Positions 36,014 to 47,585 of a DNA stretch of 64,000 bases are shown here, piece after piece. The position numbers and the translations under genes are program-made. The notes under the pieces were generated by a model that saw only the letters and a program-made list of their open reading frames with translations, searched no databases and was not told the origin of the DNA. The stretch is taken from assembly GCA_964017235.1 (NCBI GenBank), contig OZ024935.1:87263052-87327051 (forward strand), given 5' to 3'. How positions within the stretch are numbered: the stretch's first letter is position 1; each line of letters starts with the position of its first letter. This DNA is from Sabellastarte sp. h YS-2021. Its lineage: Eukaryota; Annelida; Polychaeta; Sabellida; Sabellidae.

Positions 36014-37739
36014 GCACTCTGGTTCAGGATGTAGAGTTTAATACACTGGAGATCTGAACCACGTTCTGAAATTTTATTGATAACAGTGTGTCTTTCATGA
36101 TATCTAATTTTAATAGCTGTGTAGGGGTCAGATTGCAATTTTCATGTAAATTTGCACCTGAAAGTTAGCACTTTTAAAGTATGAATTTTTTTTTCATAAA
36201 CAATATTTTATTGAAGCAATTAGGCAAAATCAACAAAGCCTTCTCACAGGACGAACTATTTACAAAAGCATATGAATAGATGATAATGATGATGAAGTTG
36301 TGGACATGTGACTAATATATAACTATGAAAACCACCCTGATTCCTTAAAAATTTCTTGTACTGCTTCAAAAACTACCTTTTTGATCAAAAGTCAAGTTAT
36401 AATCTCCATAAAATGAAAATCAGTGGTTATTGTCAGTAAAACTGTATTCTAAAAGAAAATAAAAATTGTTTTCTACTGAAAAGCCAAAGTCACAAGTTGA
36501 ATTTTCTATAACATGTAAATTATGTGCAAGATGTTCTTTAAGAGGACTACAGTTTATTCCCATTTTTCAGTGTATCAAGTTCCAATGTCTATCACCTGTA
36601 CTAGATAATGTAGTTACGCGTTTAAAATAATCATCTAATGTATTCCATAATTTTATTCCAACAGGAAAGAATGGATTTTGATGAAATTCTTATTTGCCAC
36701 AGAGAAGAGTAGTGTACCAGTTTTATTGTACTTTGGTCGAATTGTATGCAAGAAATAACCAAGTTAAAGACTATACCCAAAAATTTCATTGAACGTTTTA
36801 CAACCCAAGCCAAAAGAAAAAAAAATAACACTTTATTATCAATGACTGTTACACATTAATAAATGTATGACTGTAACCCAAGCAGCTCTTACAATTACAT
36901 TACTTATGGTTAATATTTGAAATGTTATCTGTACAGAATCCTCACATTCTATCAATGACAGTTTTAGATGGAGTCTGATTGAGAGTTTTCATATTGAAGA
37001 ATAAATGCTAATTATCATAAAAAATTATAAAAACTTTTTCAGACAAAATTATCCTTGTTCAGTTAAAGTTAAACTTCAAAAAAAAAGTCACTTCCAATGC
37101 AATTAAATCAGCTATAAATTCAGCTACATCCAATTCTTCCCAATACATTTACAGCAAAAACCATGGCAAATTTACTGCTGTGTACCTTTTGTGTCATCAC
37201 AACACCTCCACACATTTTCAGGGATGTTATTTTATATGCCACTTTGAGAGGCTGTATCTCAGTGGGGGATGCTCTGATTGATGTCTGGTTTTCTTTACTG
37301 GGATTGTCTTACTCTCTGGCACACACTTACAAATTTTTAAAGAAACTTTTTTTTTCATGCACTGTGGACTTTAATTTTTGTAGCATAACAGATACTGTTG
37401 ACATGAATGGACATTTATGGGTCAGTAGTATCAAATATAATATCCCTTTCTACTGTCAATAAAATTGAACTTAAAGCATTCTGTCATATTAGTGTGTCAA
37501 AGTTGTCTTCATTTCAATGAAATAATGTTGAACGAATTTATTATGCTTGCCCTGCAGCGAGAACCCGTCAGTTTACAAGAGTAGCTATAGTCTCTGTATC
37601 CACTTACATTCTTATTCTAAGAATTTGCTAAGAATTTTGGTTAGTCTTAGAAGTAGTTCTCGTAATAATTAACTATTCCTATAATAAGAATAAGTGCTCA
37701 ACAATAATAAGTCATTCAGACGTAACACAGAACTGTTTC
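36014..37739. other. Intergenic, no gene seen
   Basis: AT-rich. The short frames at 36631-36831 (-) and 37163-37462 (+) have no recognisable domain, and no bounded repeat was identified. Confidence 0.4.
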
Positions 37740-37800
37740 ATTATCTTTTTTATCTTGCTACCACAAGATATTAAGTCATTCCCACAAGTTAGCGATTAAG
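37740..37800. repeat. 21-bp family remnant, third locus
   Basis: Its reverse complement contains TTGTGGGAATGACTTAATAT followed by CTTGTGGTAGC, matching the units at 928-1005. It also forms an internal inverted pair around CTTGCTACCACAAG. Confidence 0.5.
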
Positions 37801-37977
37801 CACCATAAAAGTATTCTTATTGCAATTCATGCTGTTTATTTTTAATGGAGGCCAAGTTTGCAAAAGCCAATTTGCTGAAGACTGAGTTGAGAAAGGGCCA
37901 GCTACCTGTTTATGAGTATTTATAAGGTGCTGTGTCTCCTTTATTATAAGTATGTATGTCAAACTTCCTCTACAGAA

Positions 37978-38191
37978 TTTTACGTCGCTTTCAACACTGT
38001 AGAGGTCATATCACGACGGGTAGTTGGAAGGGCAGAAGAAACCAGTTCATATAGTTTGCTAGGGTTCCGTACTATAAACTGCCGACCAACGGCAAGCAAC
38101 TACCAGCTTTCCCACTTAAGGCCTTCACGGGGATCGAACCCCGGCCTCAGAGGTGGGAGGCGAGATTGTTACCACTCTGCCACCGTGGCCC
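37978..38191 (-). mobile_element. tRNA-derived SINE, tail missing
   Basis: The same family as 35763-36000, read on the minus strand, with intact A and B box region (GGATCGAACCCCG-like on the plus strand near 38133). The AAATAAA tail is absent at 37978. The frame at 37912-38220 is only a translation of this SINE. Confidence 0.85.
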
Positions 38192-39072
38192 ATCATTTGT
38201 ATAAAATGATCTATATTTAAAATAAATAATTTACATTATGGCTAGATGAATTGTACACTGAAAATACATATATAAGTGCTGAAAAGATTCATTGTGACAA
38301 AATCTTCATGGAATGTATCAAACAGACTGTGTTGTGACATCACTAAAATGAATAACATCATAGACCTTTGAAGTGGTCGGTTCTCACCAGAACGTGGCTG
38401 TCCCCCCTCCCCCTGCCTCCCCCAAAAAGGCAGAATGGGGCAAAAATAAGAAAAAAATGAAAAGCTATTGTACTAAACAGTAAAAGACCTAATATTCATT
38501 GATGCTAAATGCTAGTATATATACTGTCAAAAGGTGTATTACACATCTCTCATTGACTAGCTAGAAAATAAAATTAAGTATCCAACCCTTTCACTGTTTC
38601 AAAACCATAAAACAGTAAAACGGAAGTGGGTGCTTTACCATTTTGTGTTTCTCTGTATGTATAGTTGGAATGTACCTTTTAGTATTTCTTGAATCAATTA
38701 ATCTGTAAACAGATAAAGGAGGATTGACTGTTTGTAAAAAGTTCTAAATATGGAATGTTTTTCAAATTAACAGTAGGTACCTTGTGAGGGGGTTTTACAC
38801 CTACTGTTGTGTGATTGCACATGTGGGTGTGCAAGTTCTCATTCCTGCCTCCCACTGTAAATCGTATTTATCTCAGATGTTTTAACTTTCTGTAGGTGAC
38901 ATAATTTTTTACCTTTAATTTTATTGGTTGCAGGGTCCTGTCCTTCCCTCCAGTGATTCACCTCTGGCATTTTGTCATTGAACATGCAACAGAATAGACT
39001 TCTGGAAGAAAAATTTATTTTCTTTTATTTCATTTTATTTTAGTTGTTTTTAGTTTTTGACTATTTATTGAT
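38192..39072. other. Intergenic and 5' flank of copy B
   Basis: No gene. 38400-38450 is C-rich then A-rich. T-rich sequence immediately precedes the gag start at 39073. A left terminal repeat (A1) of copy B was not recognised. Confidence 0.4.
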
Positions 39073-40260
39073 ATGGAACACAAACAATATAATCTGAGGT
39101 CAAAGAAGAAAGAATGCAGCATTCCTATGCAGCTCCAGCTTGCTAGTGATGAGGACTTCACTGCAACGCTTAGACCTTCAACTTCTGGGCAAGTTTTTGA
39201 ATCTGATCATACTGATTCGAGTGATTCAGACATTGATGTTTCTGATTTAATTAATCATTCAGATCAAAATTTGTCGGATCCGGTTAGTGGGGACGTAGAG
39301 GCTTTCCCTGGGGACGGACAGGGCCCGGCAAATCAAGAGGTTTCAAATGATTCTATTTTCCAAAACAATATTAACAGGCAAATTTTGCAACAACTCAGTA
39401 GTCTGGGGGATCGTTTGGCTGTTCTTGAAGGTAGTAGAGGACATAAACCTTATAAAAAAACTACTGATGCGAAACAAATCAAAACATCAAATAGGGTCAA
39501 GCGTTCTAGAGGGGCTGTCGCACAGTCTAGTCCAAGTCATCAGCAAGGGGAGATGGGTGTAGGCTTGGCAAGCAATAGAATCCCAACCCCGGATAAGCTT
39601 AGACAAGAGGCATATATACAAAAGGAAGTGCAGGCAAGACTACTACATCTGGCAGATAGGGTAAAAGCATTTACAGACAAAATTAAGCCTCAAAGAGGTG
39701 GTTCTGTGGATGTGTTCATTTCAAAAAGAGTGAAATGGCCTCAAGAGTATGTGTTGGCAGGCCAGACCAAAGACTGGATTTCATACAATCAACTGTCTCC
39801 CATTCAATGGATGGTTGGCTTTGCAGAAGTATCACGGAGGAATCTGATAGCAAGATTAGAGAAAATATGTTAGATTATTGCATTAATTTATTAGAAGATG
39901 CTACAGATTTCTCATGGTCCCCTGCAAAGGCCAGCCATGCCGTCTTGCTATGCCGTATGGAACAGGGTGAAGTTGGTAGTTGGTAGGATACGGAAAAAAT
40001 CGACAGGGTCAGAAGGGCCCATGCACAGAGACATGTAAGTACTCACAATGCCTCAGCCAGGTCAGATAAAAGTCAAAGTACTGGTAAAAGTACCCCCTGT
40101 GTTTATTACAAAAAAGGTACTTGCGTACAAAAAGCTACTCATGAAACCAAAGGAGTTTTATATAAGCATATATGTGCTTCTTGTTGGTCCAAAAATGGAA
40201 AGCACTTTGCACACCAAACCTGAGTGTAGGAGATGCCAAAGCCAATCAAAAAACGAGTAA
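39073..40260 (+). pseudogene. Gag-like ORF1 of copy B, two frameshifts
   Basis: ATG 39073 opens a 266-residue frame: an acidic Ser/Asp-rich N-terminus, a coiled coil (NRQILQQLSSLGDRLAVLEG) and a basic stretch, then WPQEYVLAGQTKDW and SYNQLSPIQWM. A shift near 39838 moves the frame to 39735-39986 (LLEDATDFSWSPAKASHAVL), which ends at a stop. A third frame from about 40000 gives a Cys/His-rich tail (CVYYKKGTC...H...YKHICASC...H...C), a possible zinc-binding nucleic-acid module. Copy A has the same layout. Confidence 0.75.
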
Positions 40261-41593
40261 AGATGGGCATGCCAAGGTCGAGACATGCCCATTGTTCTCG
40301 AATTTTTAACTCAAATTGGAATCTTAATTTGGACCATGGTTCTTTTTCTTCACCAGGTAATATGAAATCACTTTTTCCAAGGGCCATGGCCTTTTGTAAC
40401 AAACGAGATGGCAGATCATATGCACAGGCATTGTCCTCTAAATGTGACAGCCCCCTTCACAAAAGTGATACATGGTCAGCCAGTGCTGGCAGTAGTTACT
40501 GTGCAAACAGTACTTTTGGCTTTGGTGGTCAGTATTCTAGTAGGAAACATGAGTTTGATGGTAGCAAACATAAAGTGTCACATAAAAACAATAAGCTGGT
40601 TTGTTTGGCCCACAGTGAATCGGATCCGGGTGGTAAGGTATGTACTGAAATAAAATACAATGATTGTATTTCGGATAATGTGAATGCACAAACTCTGGCC
40701 ACTTCAAGTGAACAACTTCAAAGTTCGGATATCAGGAAGCTTGTTAAGAGTCCTGTAACATCAAACAATAAAACAGTGACTACATGTATCAATCAATTTC
40801 CCCTTTCTAACAAGTTTGAAGTATTGGCGAAAAATTCTGTTGTTGAATCAGTTCTAGATGCCCCAATTTTAGTTCCCAATCAGTTACTTTGCAGTCATGA
40901 CCTTCAGAGGTCTGAATGTTCGGATAACAGAAGTTTTACAATTAAGAAACCAAATACTGCTAGGAATATACTTGTGGAGGAGCATTGTCATGGCCAGAAC
41001 TCAGTTAATGCTAATATGGCTATTGAAATACACAAAAATCTCAACAGTGGCAATACAATGAGGCGTGCTGATGGTGTGAATTTGTTGGGTAGTTATGATA
41101 ATATGGATCCGGTTTCACAAACAAGTCACATGGACCCTATGGCTTTCTTACCTGTTTGGTGTACGGAATTTGAAAAATGTAAACAACAGATAGTTCTCAG
41201 GTTTGGCTGTGTACCTCGGTCCGATAACCAATTATTTGGGTCCGGATATTCAATGGCTACAGGTTCCAAGCATCATTGAAGCCCATACTTTGGTGAAAGC
41301 TAGTGGCAAACCCAATTTTCTGGGTACGAGGATTCCAGTTCAGAATAGTTTGAAGGCAGATAAGTGGAGGCAGTATCTGGTGAATTACTTTGATCAGCAG
41401 CTCCCGGATTTAATTGAATTTGGGTTTCCCCTTTCTGTTGATAGGAGTCTGGATCTTACTAGTACTTTGCATAACCATCCTTCTGCCATTCAATTTATAG
41501 ATCATGTGGATAAATATATTCAAGAAGAGTTATCTCATCAAGCTATTATTGGGCCTTTCATATGCAAATTGTTTATAGATGTGTGTCACTTTG
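40233..41593 (+). pseudogene. ORF2 N-terminal linker and RT start of copy B
   Basis: 40233-41279 is an open low-complexity Ser/Asn-rich linker ending in FEKCKQQIVLRFGCVP, which matches the start of the copy C frame (YQKCKAQIGTKFGCVP). After a shift, 41203-41593 gives KPNFLGTRIPVQ, DQQLPDLIEFGFPL and VDKYIQEE, matching copy C residues about 75-155. RT similarity ends at about 41593, before the catalytic motifs. Confidence 0.8.
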
Positions 41594-44555
41594 TTCAGAC
41601 CAAAACAGTAAAAGGACAACAAACTGTTTACCATTTTAATCCCGATATAAAGAGACATAGATAGAGAAATTAACGGTAGATATCCTCATTCTTTACCCTG
41701 GCTTTTGTGTCTATTCAAAACTCGTGGAAAAAACAGTGAAAATGAACACAGTTGGAACAAGCAATATTCATTCAAGGTTTTAAGGGTTTTACTACTGAAC
41801 AGAAAGTGCTTGATACAAATTAATTAGTCGCAGGGTGGCTTAGATTACGTACTTTTTTTTCTAGAAAAGGGCATGTGATTTTCAATTTCTCTCCATTTTT
41901 AGGCATATTTCTTTTTCACAACTGACCTAAAAGTTCTTCCAAGTTTTGAAAGGAAAGCATTACAAATCACAATTCGCAAGAACAAATGAATATATTGGTA
42001 AAATAACCAGGAAGGGATTTTACATGGTCAAAATGAAAGTAAAATAACTTTTTCTGGATCATTCAGTGAAAAACATGTATGTAGATCTACAAAATAGAGA
42101 CTTCTCTCCTGGAAAAGAAATTTTAAAATACTTTTTCTTTGTTTTCTTAGGTAGCTAAAAACAGTTTTCTGAATTGGTACAGTTATTTTTAGACATTTTT
42201 TGATTTATTATTTAAATCCAATATTGTGTTTAAAGGGAAATTATTGCAGTTTCAGATACTTTTATTTAATAAAAGTGGAAGAGTATTGGCAAGTTAATTT
42301 TAAGAAAGTGTTGAGAACAAGAAATTAGGTAATAAAAAACATTTTTTTTGTTATAAAGTAGAATAGACTAATTAGACATACCTATAAATAATAGGTTAAT
42401 ATTTCTTTTTAGTTAAAGAAAAAGAGTAGGGTATTTGCCAAAATATTTGATAAAATGTTGTGTATCCCAAAGGCAAGTAGCTATTAAGCAAAATTTAACT
42501 TTTAATAATTTTATTTTCTTATTTATGCATTGATTTTAATGCAATAAAAATCTGTAGGTAATTTTTGTTAATATTTGAAAGACATGGGCATCTCTATACA
42601 TCATCAGTTTTCTTAAAAATTGTATAGCAAAAAAATTTAAATAACGATTAGAACTACTAAAAGGTGAATACTTTTTACATTTTTTATGAAAAAAATTATT
42701 CCAATTTAATCCAAAAGTATATGTGTACATGAAACTTATCGTTATGAATGTAACATATTCTTTGTGATAAACACCCAGGGTCAGTTTTGAAAAGGGTTTG
42801 ACTTTTGTAAATAAAGACTTGAAATGCATGAAAAGAAAGAGTAAACATAAAGGAAGGATATATGTCACTAGTAAAATACTTTGACAAGAAATAAAAGGCC
42901 ACATGACATAAAAAACCAAAGTGGTTATTTGATAAGCTTGGTCATTGCCAAGTCATCCTTTGTGAAATAGACTTAGGTAAGGCAAAAGGCTCATATTTAA
43001 GTCCCTCACTTAGCTTAAGTCCAGATCCTTTGTGAACAGGGCCTCATGGCTGGTATTAACAAAGGGTCTTAGACTGAGCCAGATCTTAGACTTAACTGGG
43101 GGCTTAGACTTAAGCCATTGGTCTCAGCTAGGTTATGTCTAGGTTTGACTTGTAAATAAAGACTTGAAATGCATGAAAAGAAAGAGTAAACATATAAGAA
43201 GGATATATGTCACTAGTGAAATATTTTGACAAGAAATAAAGGGTCCCATGACATAGAAAACCAAGGTGGTTATTTGATAAGCTTGGTCATTGCCAAGGCA
43301 TCCTTTGTGAAATAGACTTAGGTAAGGCAAAAGGCTCATATTTAAGTCCCTCACTTAGCTTAAGTCCAAGATCCTTTGTGAACAGGGCCCCATGGCTGGT
43401 ATTAACAAAGGGTCTTAGACTGAGCCAGATCTTAGACTTAACTGTGGGCTTAGACTTCAGCCATTTGTCTCAGCTAGGTTATGTCTTACATCTGTGCTGA
43501 AATAAAAAAATGTTTGAATGTACTAGCTGTCATAACACTTTTCACATTCTCACCGTTATGTTGGTATAAGAATTATAAATTGTATGGACAATGTTGTGCT
43601 TGTAAAACATTTTTTATTCTGTACCCTTTGTATGTCAAAAAAGGTTATGTCTTACATTTGTATTCACATAAGGTTACTTAGCTAAGATTTTTGTCTCAAG
43701 TTTGAAGAACACAACAAACTTAATGATCAGCCAGCCAGTCAAACTACAGCTTGCAATAAAATCATCGCATAAATGAAATCTATGTAACTGCATGCTACAG
43801 ACATCTGATGTTTTTCTATCACGTGTGGGATTTTTCCAGCAGATATTAATCAAAGAATTAAGCTCCACCCATAAATAAAAAGGTGCAGATGAATATGTGT
43901 CAAGCAACGTGTGCAAAAAATATAATATATAAAGTTCATGTGTTATAACAAATTATATCAGCCTTATATAAATAGACAAATATAAAAATACACTGTAATT
44001 GATCTATCCAAAATTCATCTTAATCGCCTTTAAGAACTATTTCCAAAAAAAAAAAAAAAAAATTGTAATTGATTTTTTCGTAATTAATCTTAATTGCATT
44101 TTAGACCTATCTAAAAAAATTAAGACCCGTTCCAATCCATCTCAAAGTTATGACCTTGGCTAAGCCTAAGACTGGTCTTAACATTTTTGAAAATACCGCT
44201 GAGACTAAGGCAAAAGTCTTCCCGAAAGGAAGGACACTAAGGCAAAAGCATATTTTCCCAGAAAACGATATAAAAGTCTTAACTTTGTGCTTAACCCATG
44301 GGTAAGACCCTTCCTGAATATTCAGGTTTTGAAGTGAACCTTTCCCAAACAATATACAATGCATAGCAAAGTTCAAGTGTCAAAGTTAGAGTCTTTAAAA
44401 TCCGTTTAACAGCCAAAATCATTTTGAAACAGGCCGTCAACATCAGAATCATGTTCATTGACAGGGATCAGCAACGAATTGTTCCAAATTTCTCTTAAAT
44501 ACAAGCTACTGAACCAATTAAAACATCCATACTGTCTTTATGGTTTAATTATTGC
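41594..44555. other. Unrelated insert replacing the RT core of copy B
   Basis: RT and RNase H sequence is missing. The insert holds AT-rich filler, a 345-bp tandem duplication (42796-43485), a two-unit repeat of about 72 bp around an A-run at 44000-44110, and TCTTAGACTT-type inverted words near 44110-44330. No gene. Its end points are set only by loss and return of retrotransposon similarity. Confidence 0.6.
42796..43485 (+). repeat. 345-bp tandem duplication
   Basis: 42796-43140 and 43141-43485 are nearly identical from GACTTGAAATGCATGAAAAG to TCTCAGCTAGGTTATGTCT. Parts also match the TIR element at 56443-57006 (GTGGTTATTTGATAAGC and AAAGGCTCA phrases), so the unit derives from that family. 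Overlapping frames here are repeats, not genes. Confidence 0.85.
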
Positions 44556-44559
44556 CCGA

Positions 44560-45842
44560 TTCTATTATCAAATTGTCATAAAGGGAGCATTTATTAAACC
44601 AGAGACATTTAATTACAAACTTTAGGGCATCTGTAATGATTTGTGTATGTGCATGCTTTGATATGAAATTGATTCTTGTCCACCACATAATGATATATCT
44701 AGAGTACTTAGCACAAAATGGTACGTCGGTTAATATGATAGCCAATAATTTGTCAGCAATTAGAGCCAATTTTGTTTTATGTATGACCTTCAGTTTTCCC
44801 TCATGATCACCCCAAAATTAAATACTTCCTGAAATCCATGAGAATTAAACTTTCACTTTCCACAGCTACTAGAAACATTATGTTCTTAGAAGTCCTGCAC
44901 TCACTCATTACCTCGGCCAAGGAGGTTATGTTTTTGTCTGGGTTTGTCTGTCCGTCTGTTTATGAACAAGATAACTCAAAAACTTATGGACGGATTTTGA
45001 TGAAAAGGTAAAAGGAAGAAATGATTAAATTTGGGAGTGATCTGGATCACTATCTGGATCATGAAATGTAATTATTTAAGGACAGATAACTCAAAAAGTT
45101 ATGGACAGATTTTAAGGATATGTCCTAAATGTGACAAGGAACGAGTGATTAAATTTTGGGAGTGATCAGGATCACTGTCTGGATCCACGAAAAATATGTT
45201 GGGGGTGATCCAGATTGAGCTTCCATGGCGGAGGTGTGCTCTCTCCAAGTGCTCTTGTTGCAATTAGTTCTGGTTTCACCTTCAAAGCAATATTCTTAAT
45301 TGCCTGTTCCGGCTTCTTACGCATTTCAAATCTGGTTTCACATTCCGATGCTGAATTCAACCCCACTAGGCACCTCACTTTGGCTGATATTAAGTTTGGT
45401 AAATTTCAGATGAAGGTTACAATCAAGTGGTCCAAAACACTCCAAAACCATGATAAGCTTCACACCATATTCTACCAAAATATATGGATCCCCATTGTGC
45501 CCAATGTTGGCTCTGAAAAAAGCACTAAAAATATAACCTGGCACCACATCACCCCTTGTTTCAAGTAATGACTCGTAATGGTTTCAAGATGGTAACAGAG
45601 TCTAGGGTGCGTAAAACTCTGTCTGCTCTAATTGAAAATGAGCTTTCCTACTCACGCTTCACGTTTCACACCTTTCAATGCTAAGGGGGCACGTGGCTTA
45701 TAATCCGCATGCACCCATTGAGTCAATAAAACACATGGCTCCTGGGGTTCAAATTGCATCTGGACATATATTGAAGAAGATGAGTCCCACAGTGCTGATA
45801 TTGCTGCATCGTTCATTTATACTGTAAATGCATACTATTCCT
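44560..45842 (+). pseudogene. Tyrosine recombinase of copy B, interrupted
   Basis: 44560-44890 gives the core-binding part (YLEYLAQNGTSVNMIANNLS). 45247-45568 gives FKAIFLIACSGFLRISNLVS with the first catalytic Arg, and TIKWSKTLQ. 45660-45842, with shifts, gives TFHTF and IWTYIEEDESHSADIA, the last holding the predicted Tyr, and ends at TAA 45840-45842. A repeat insertion splits it at about 44900-45246. Confidence 0.75.
44900..45246. mobile_element. Widespread metazoan repeat inserted in YR of copy B
   Basis: It starts ACCTCGGCCAAGGAGGTTAT and ends GGCGGAGGTGTGCTCTCTCC, with internal CAAGATAACTCAAAAACTTA, ATGGACGGATTTTGATGAAA and GTGATCTGGATCACT. I recognise this sequence type from many metazoan genomes. 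It has no coding function here. An internal duplication (45000-45060 and 45080-45180) repeats the GATAACTCAAAAA...GGATCAC module. Confidence 0.65.
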
Positions 45843-45854
45843 AATTTGGGATTT

Positions 45855-46015
45855 GAGGCTTTCCATAAGTTCCAACACCTGAAACCAATCACAACCTCTT
45901 GAGAAGTCATGGGATTTGACCTTTGCTGAGGGGTCAAGGTCCCTGTATTCAAATTTTCTGCCATCAGTTAGTCTAAGATCAGGGTCTAGATGTCATACTC
46001 AAGGGGTAATAACTG
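45855..46015 (+). repeat. Direct repeat B1 of copy B
   Basis: It matches 47896-48060 over about 160 bp (CCAACACCTGAAACCA, GAGAAGTCATGGGA, CTGCCATCAGTTA and CATACTCAAGGGGTA blocks). Position after the YR stop and repetition after an intervening segment fit the B1/B2 pair of a split-repeat element. Confidence 0.75.
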
Positions 46016-46129
46016 TGATGCTTGTGGTTAACGCTTTTGTATTTATACTATATTTTATATCATAATTATTTATGTTTAATTGATATACTACGGAAGCTCT
46101 GGATTACCAAAATTTATTTTATATTAAGT

Positions 46130-46800
46130 TGAATATACAACTTATTATCTCGTATGTACGACTTAATAACTCGTATGTAAGACTTAGTATCTCATATTTA
46201 TGACTAAAAAGCTTGTATGTACGACTTAGTATCTCGTATGTACGACTTAATAACTTGTATATACCACTTACTATCTCGTATACATGACTTAATAACTTGT
46301 ATATATGACTTAGTAACTTGTATATACGACTTAGTATCTCTTACATATGACTTACTATCTCGTATATACCACTTAATCTTGTATCTTGTATGTACGACTT
46401 AATAACTCGTATGTAAGACTTAGTATCTCATATTTATGACTTAATAGCTTGTATGTACGACTTAGTATCTCATATGTACGACTTAATAACTTGTATATAC
46501 GACTTACTATCTCGTATATATGACTTAATAACTTGTATATATGACTTAGTAACTTGTATATACGACTTAGTATCTCGTACATACGACTTACTGTCTCGTA
46601 TATACCACTTAATAACTTGCATATACGACTTAGTATCTCGTATATACCACTTACTATCTTATATATACAACTTAGTATCTTGTATATTCGACTTAATATC
46701 TCATACATACCACTTTACAACCCCTAACTTCTATATATGACTTAGTGTCTCATATTTATGGCTTAGTATCTCTCATATATATGACTTAACTGACTTAATA
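46130..46800 (+). repeat. Left arm: 21-bp tandem repeats
   Basis: Roughly thirty diverged units of GACTTARTATCTYGTATRTA with period 21. Because 21 is a multiple of three, both strands translate into heptad repeats (YDLVSRI-like), which explains the long frames here. Confidence 0.9.
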
Positions 46801-47039
46801 TATGAGTAACTTGAATATTTCACTTGATAATTTATATATACAACAAAGCCTGTCAAACGTACAATAAAGGCACTTAATCATTCCACCTATTCAGTCAAAT
46901 CTTTGACATACTGTCTTTTATATACCAGTAATGTTATAAAATAGAAGAAAGGGAATAGCCCATGAATTTAAATGACTGTTTAAATGAATTTTATGTTCTG
47001 TGAATAAGATTTAATAATTCATATAACTCAATGGAAATG

Positions 47040-47395
47040 TTAAAACTAAGTGGCATATAGGAGATTCTAAGTGGTATACATTAGGTACTCAATCATATAT
47101 GCAAGTTATAAAGTCGTATATACAAGTTATTAAGTTGTATATATGAGATACTAAGTCATATATACAAGTTATTAAGTGGTATATATGAGATACTAATTCG
47201 TATATGCAAGATACTAAGTCATATATACTAGATACTAAGTTGTATATACAAGTTATTAAGTGGTATGTATGAGATACTAAGTTGTATATACAAGATAATA
47301 AGTCGAATATACGAGTTATTAAGTTGTATATACAAGATAGTAAGTCGTATATACAAGATACTAAGTCATATATTCGACTTAATATAAAATAAATT
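47040..47395 (-). repeat. Right arm: 21-bp tandem repeats, inverted
   Basis: Units such as AGATACTAAGTCGTATATAC are the reverse complement of the left arm, so the two arms can pair into a long imperfect hairpin. This arm is about half as long as the left one. Confidence 0.9.
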
Positions 47396-47585
47396 TTGGC
47401 AGCTCAGAGCTTCTGTAATATACAGATTTAGTTCCATTATTGATCTGATATGTAAACAACAGTATGTATACTTGTATAACCGACGGTAAATCAAATTATA
47501 GCAGTAATTAATCTTTGTGTATTCTTTGTGTATTCATTGAACCTGCATTGCTTGTGTTTGCTTGTCCTGGAGCGAGGGGGGGGGA

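Larger units (their letters stand above)
46089..47417. mobile_element. Foldback element with 21-bp repeat arms and 6-bp TSD
   Basis: The left terminus TACGGAAGCTCTGGATTACC and the reverse complement of the right terminus, TACAGAAGCTCTGAGCTGCC, are followed on both sides by the identical CAAAATTTATTTTATATTAA. Arms of tandem 21-bp units follow (46130-46800 forward, 47040-47395 inverted), with a non-repetitive loop between them. ATATAC directly flanks both ends (46083-46088, 47418-47423). There is no transposase. It is inserted in the B1 repeat of copy B. Confidence 0.9.

Noticed and set aside
37846-37926. Mini-frame starting ATGGAGGCCAAGTTTGC
   Set aside because: Only 26 codons, no splice sites or similarity that I can support.
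42536-43354. Minus-strand frames near 42.5-43.4 kb
   Set aside because: They fall in AT-rich filler and the 345-bp tandem duplication, and repeat each other because the DNA does.
46217-46740. Open frames with YDLVSRI-type heptad repeats on both strands
   Set aside because: They are translations of the 21-bp tandem array; 21 is divisible by three, so repeats stay in frame on both strands.
46130-47395. CRISPR-like array of short repeats
   Set aside because: Units are contiguous without spacers, diverged, and in a eukaryotic foldback element with a TSD.
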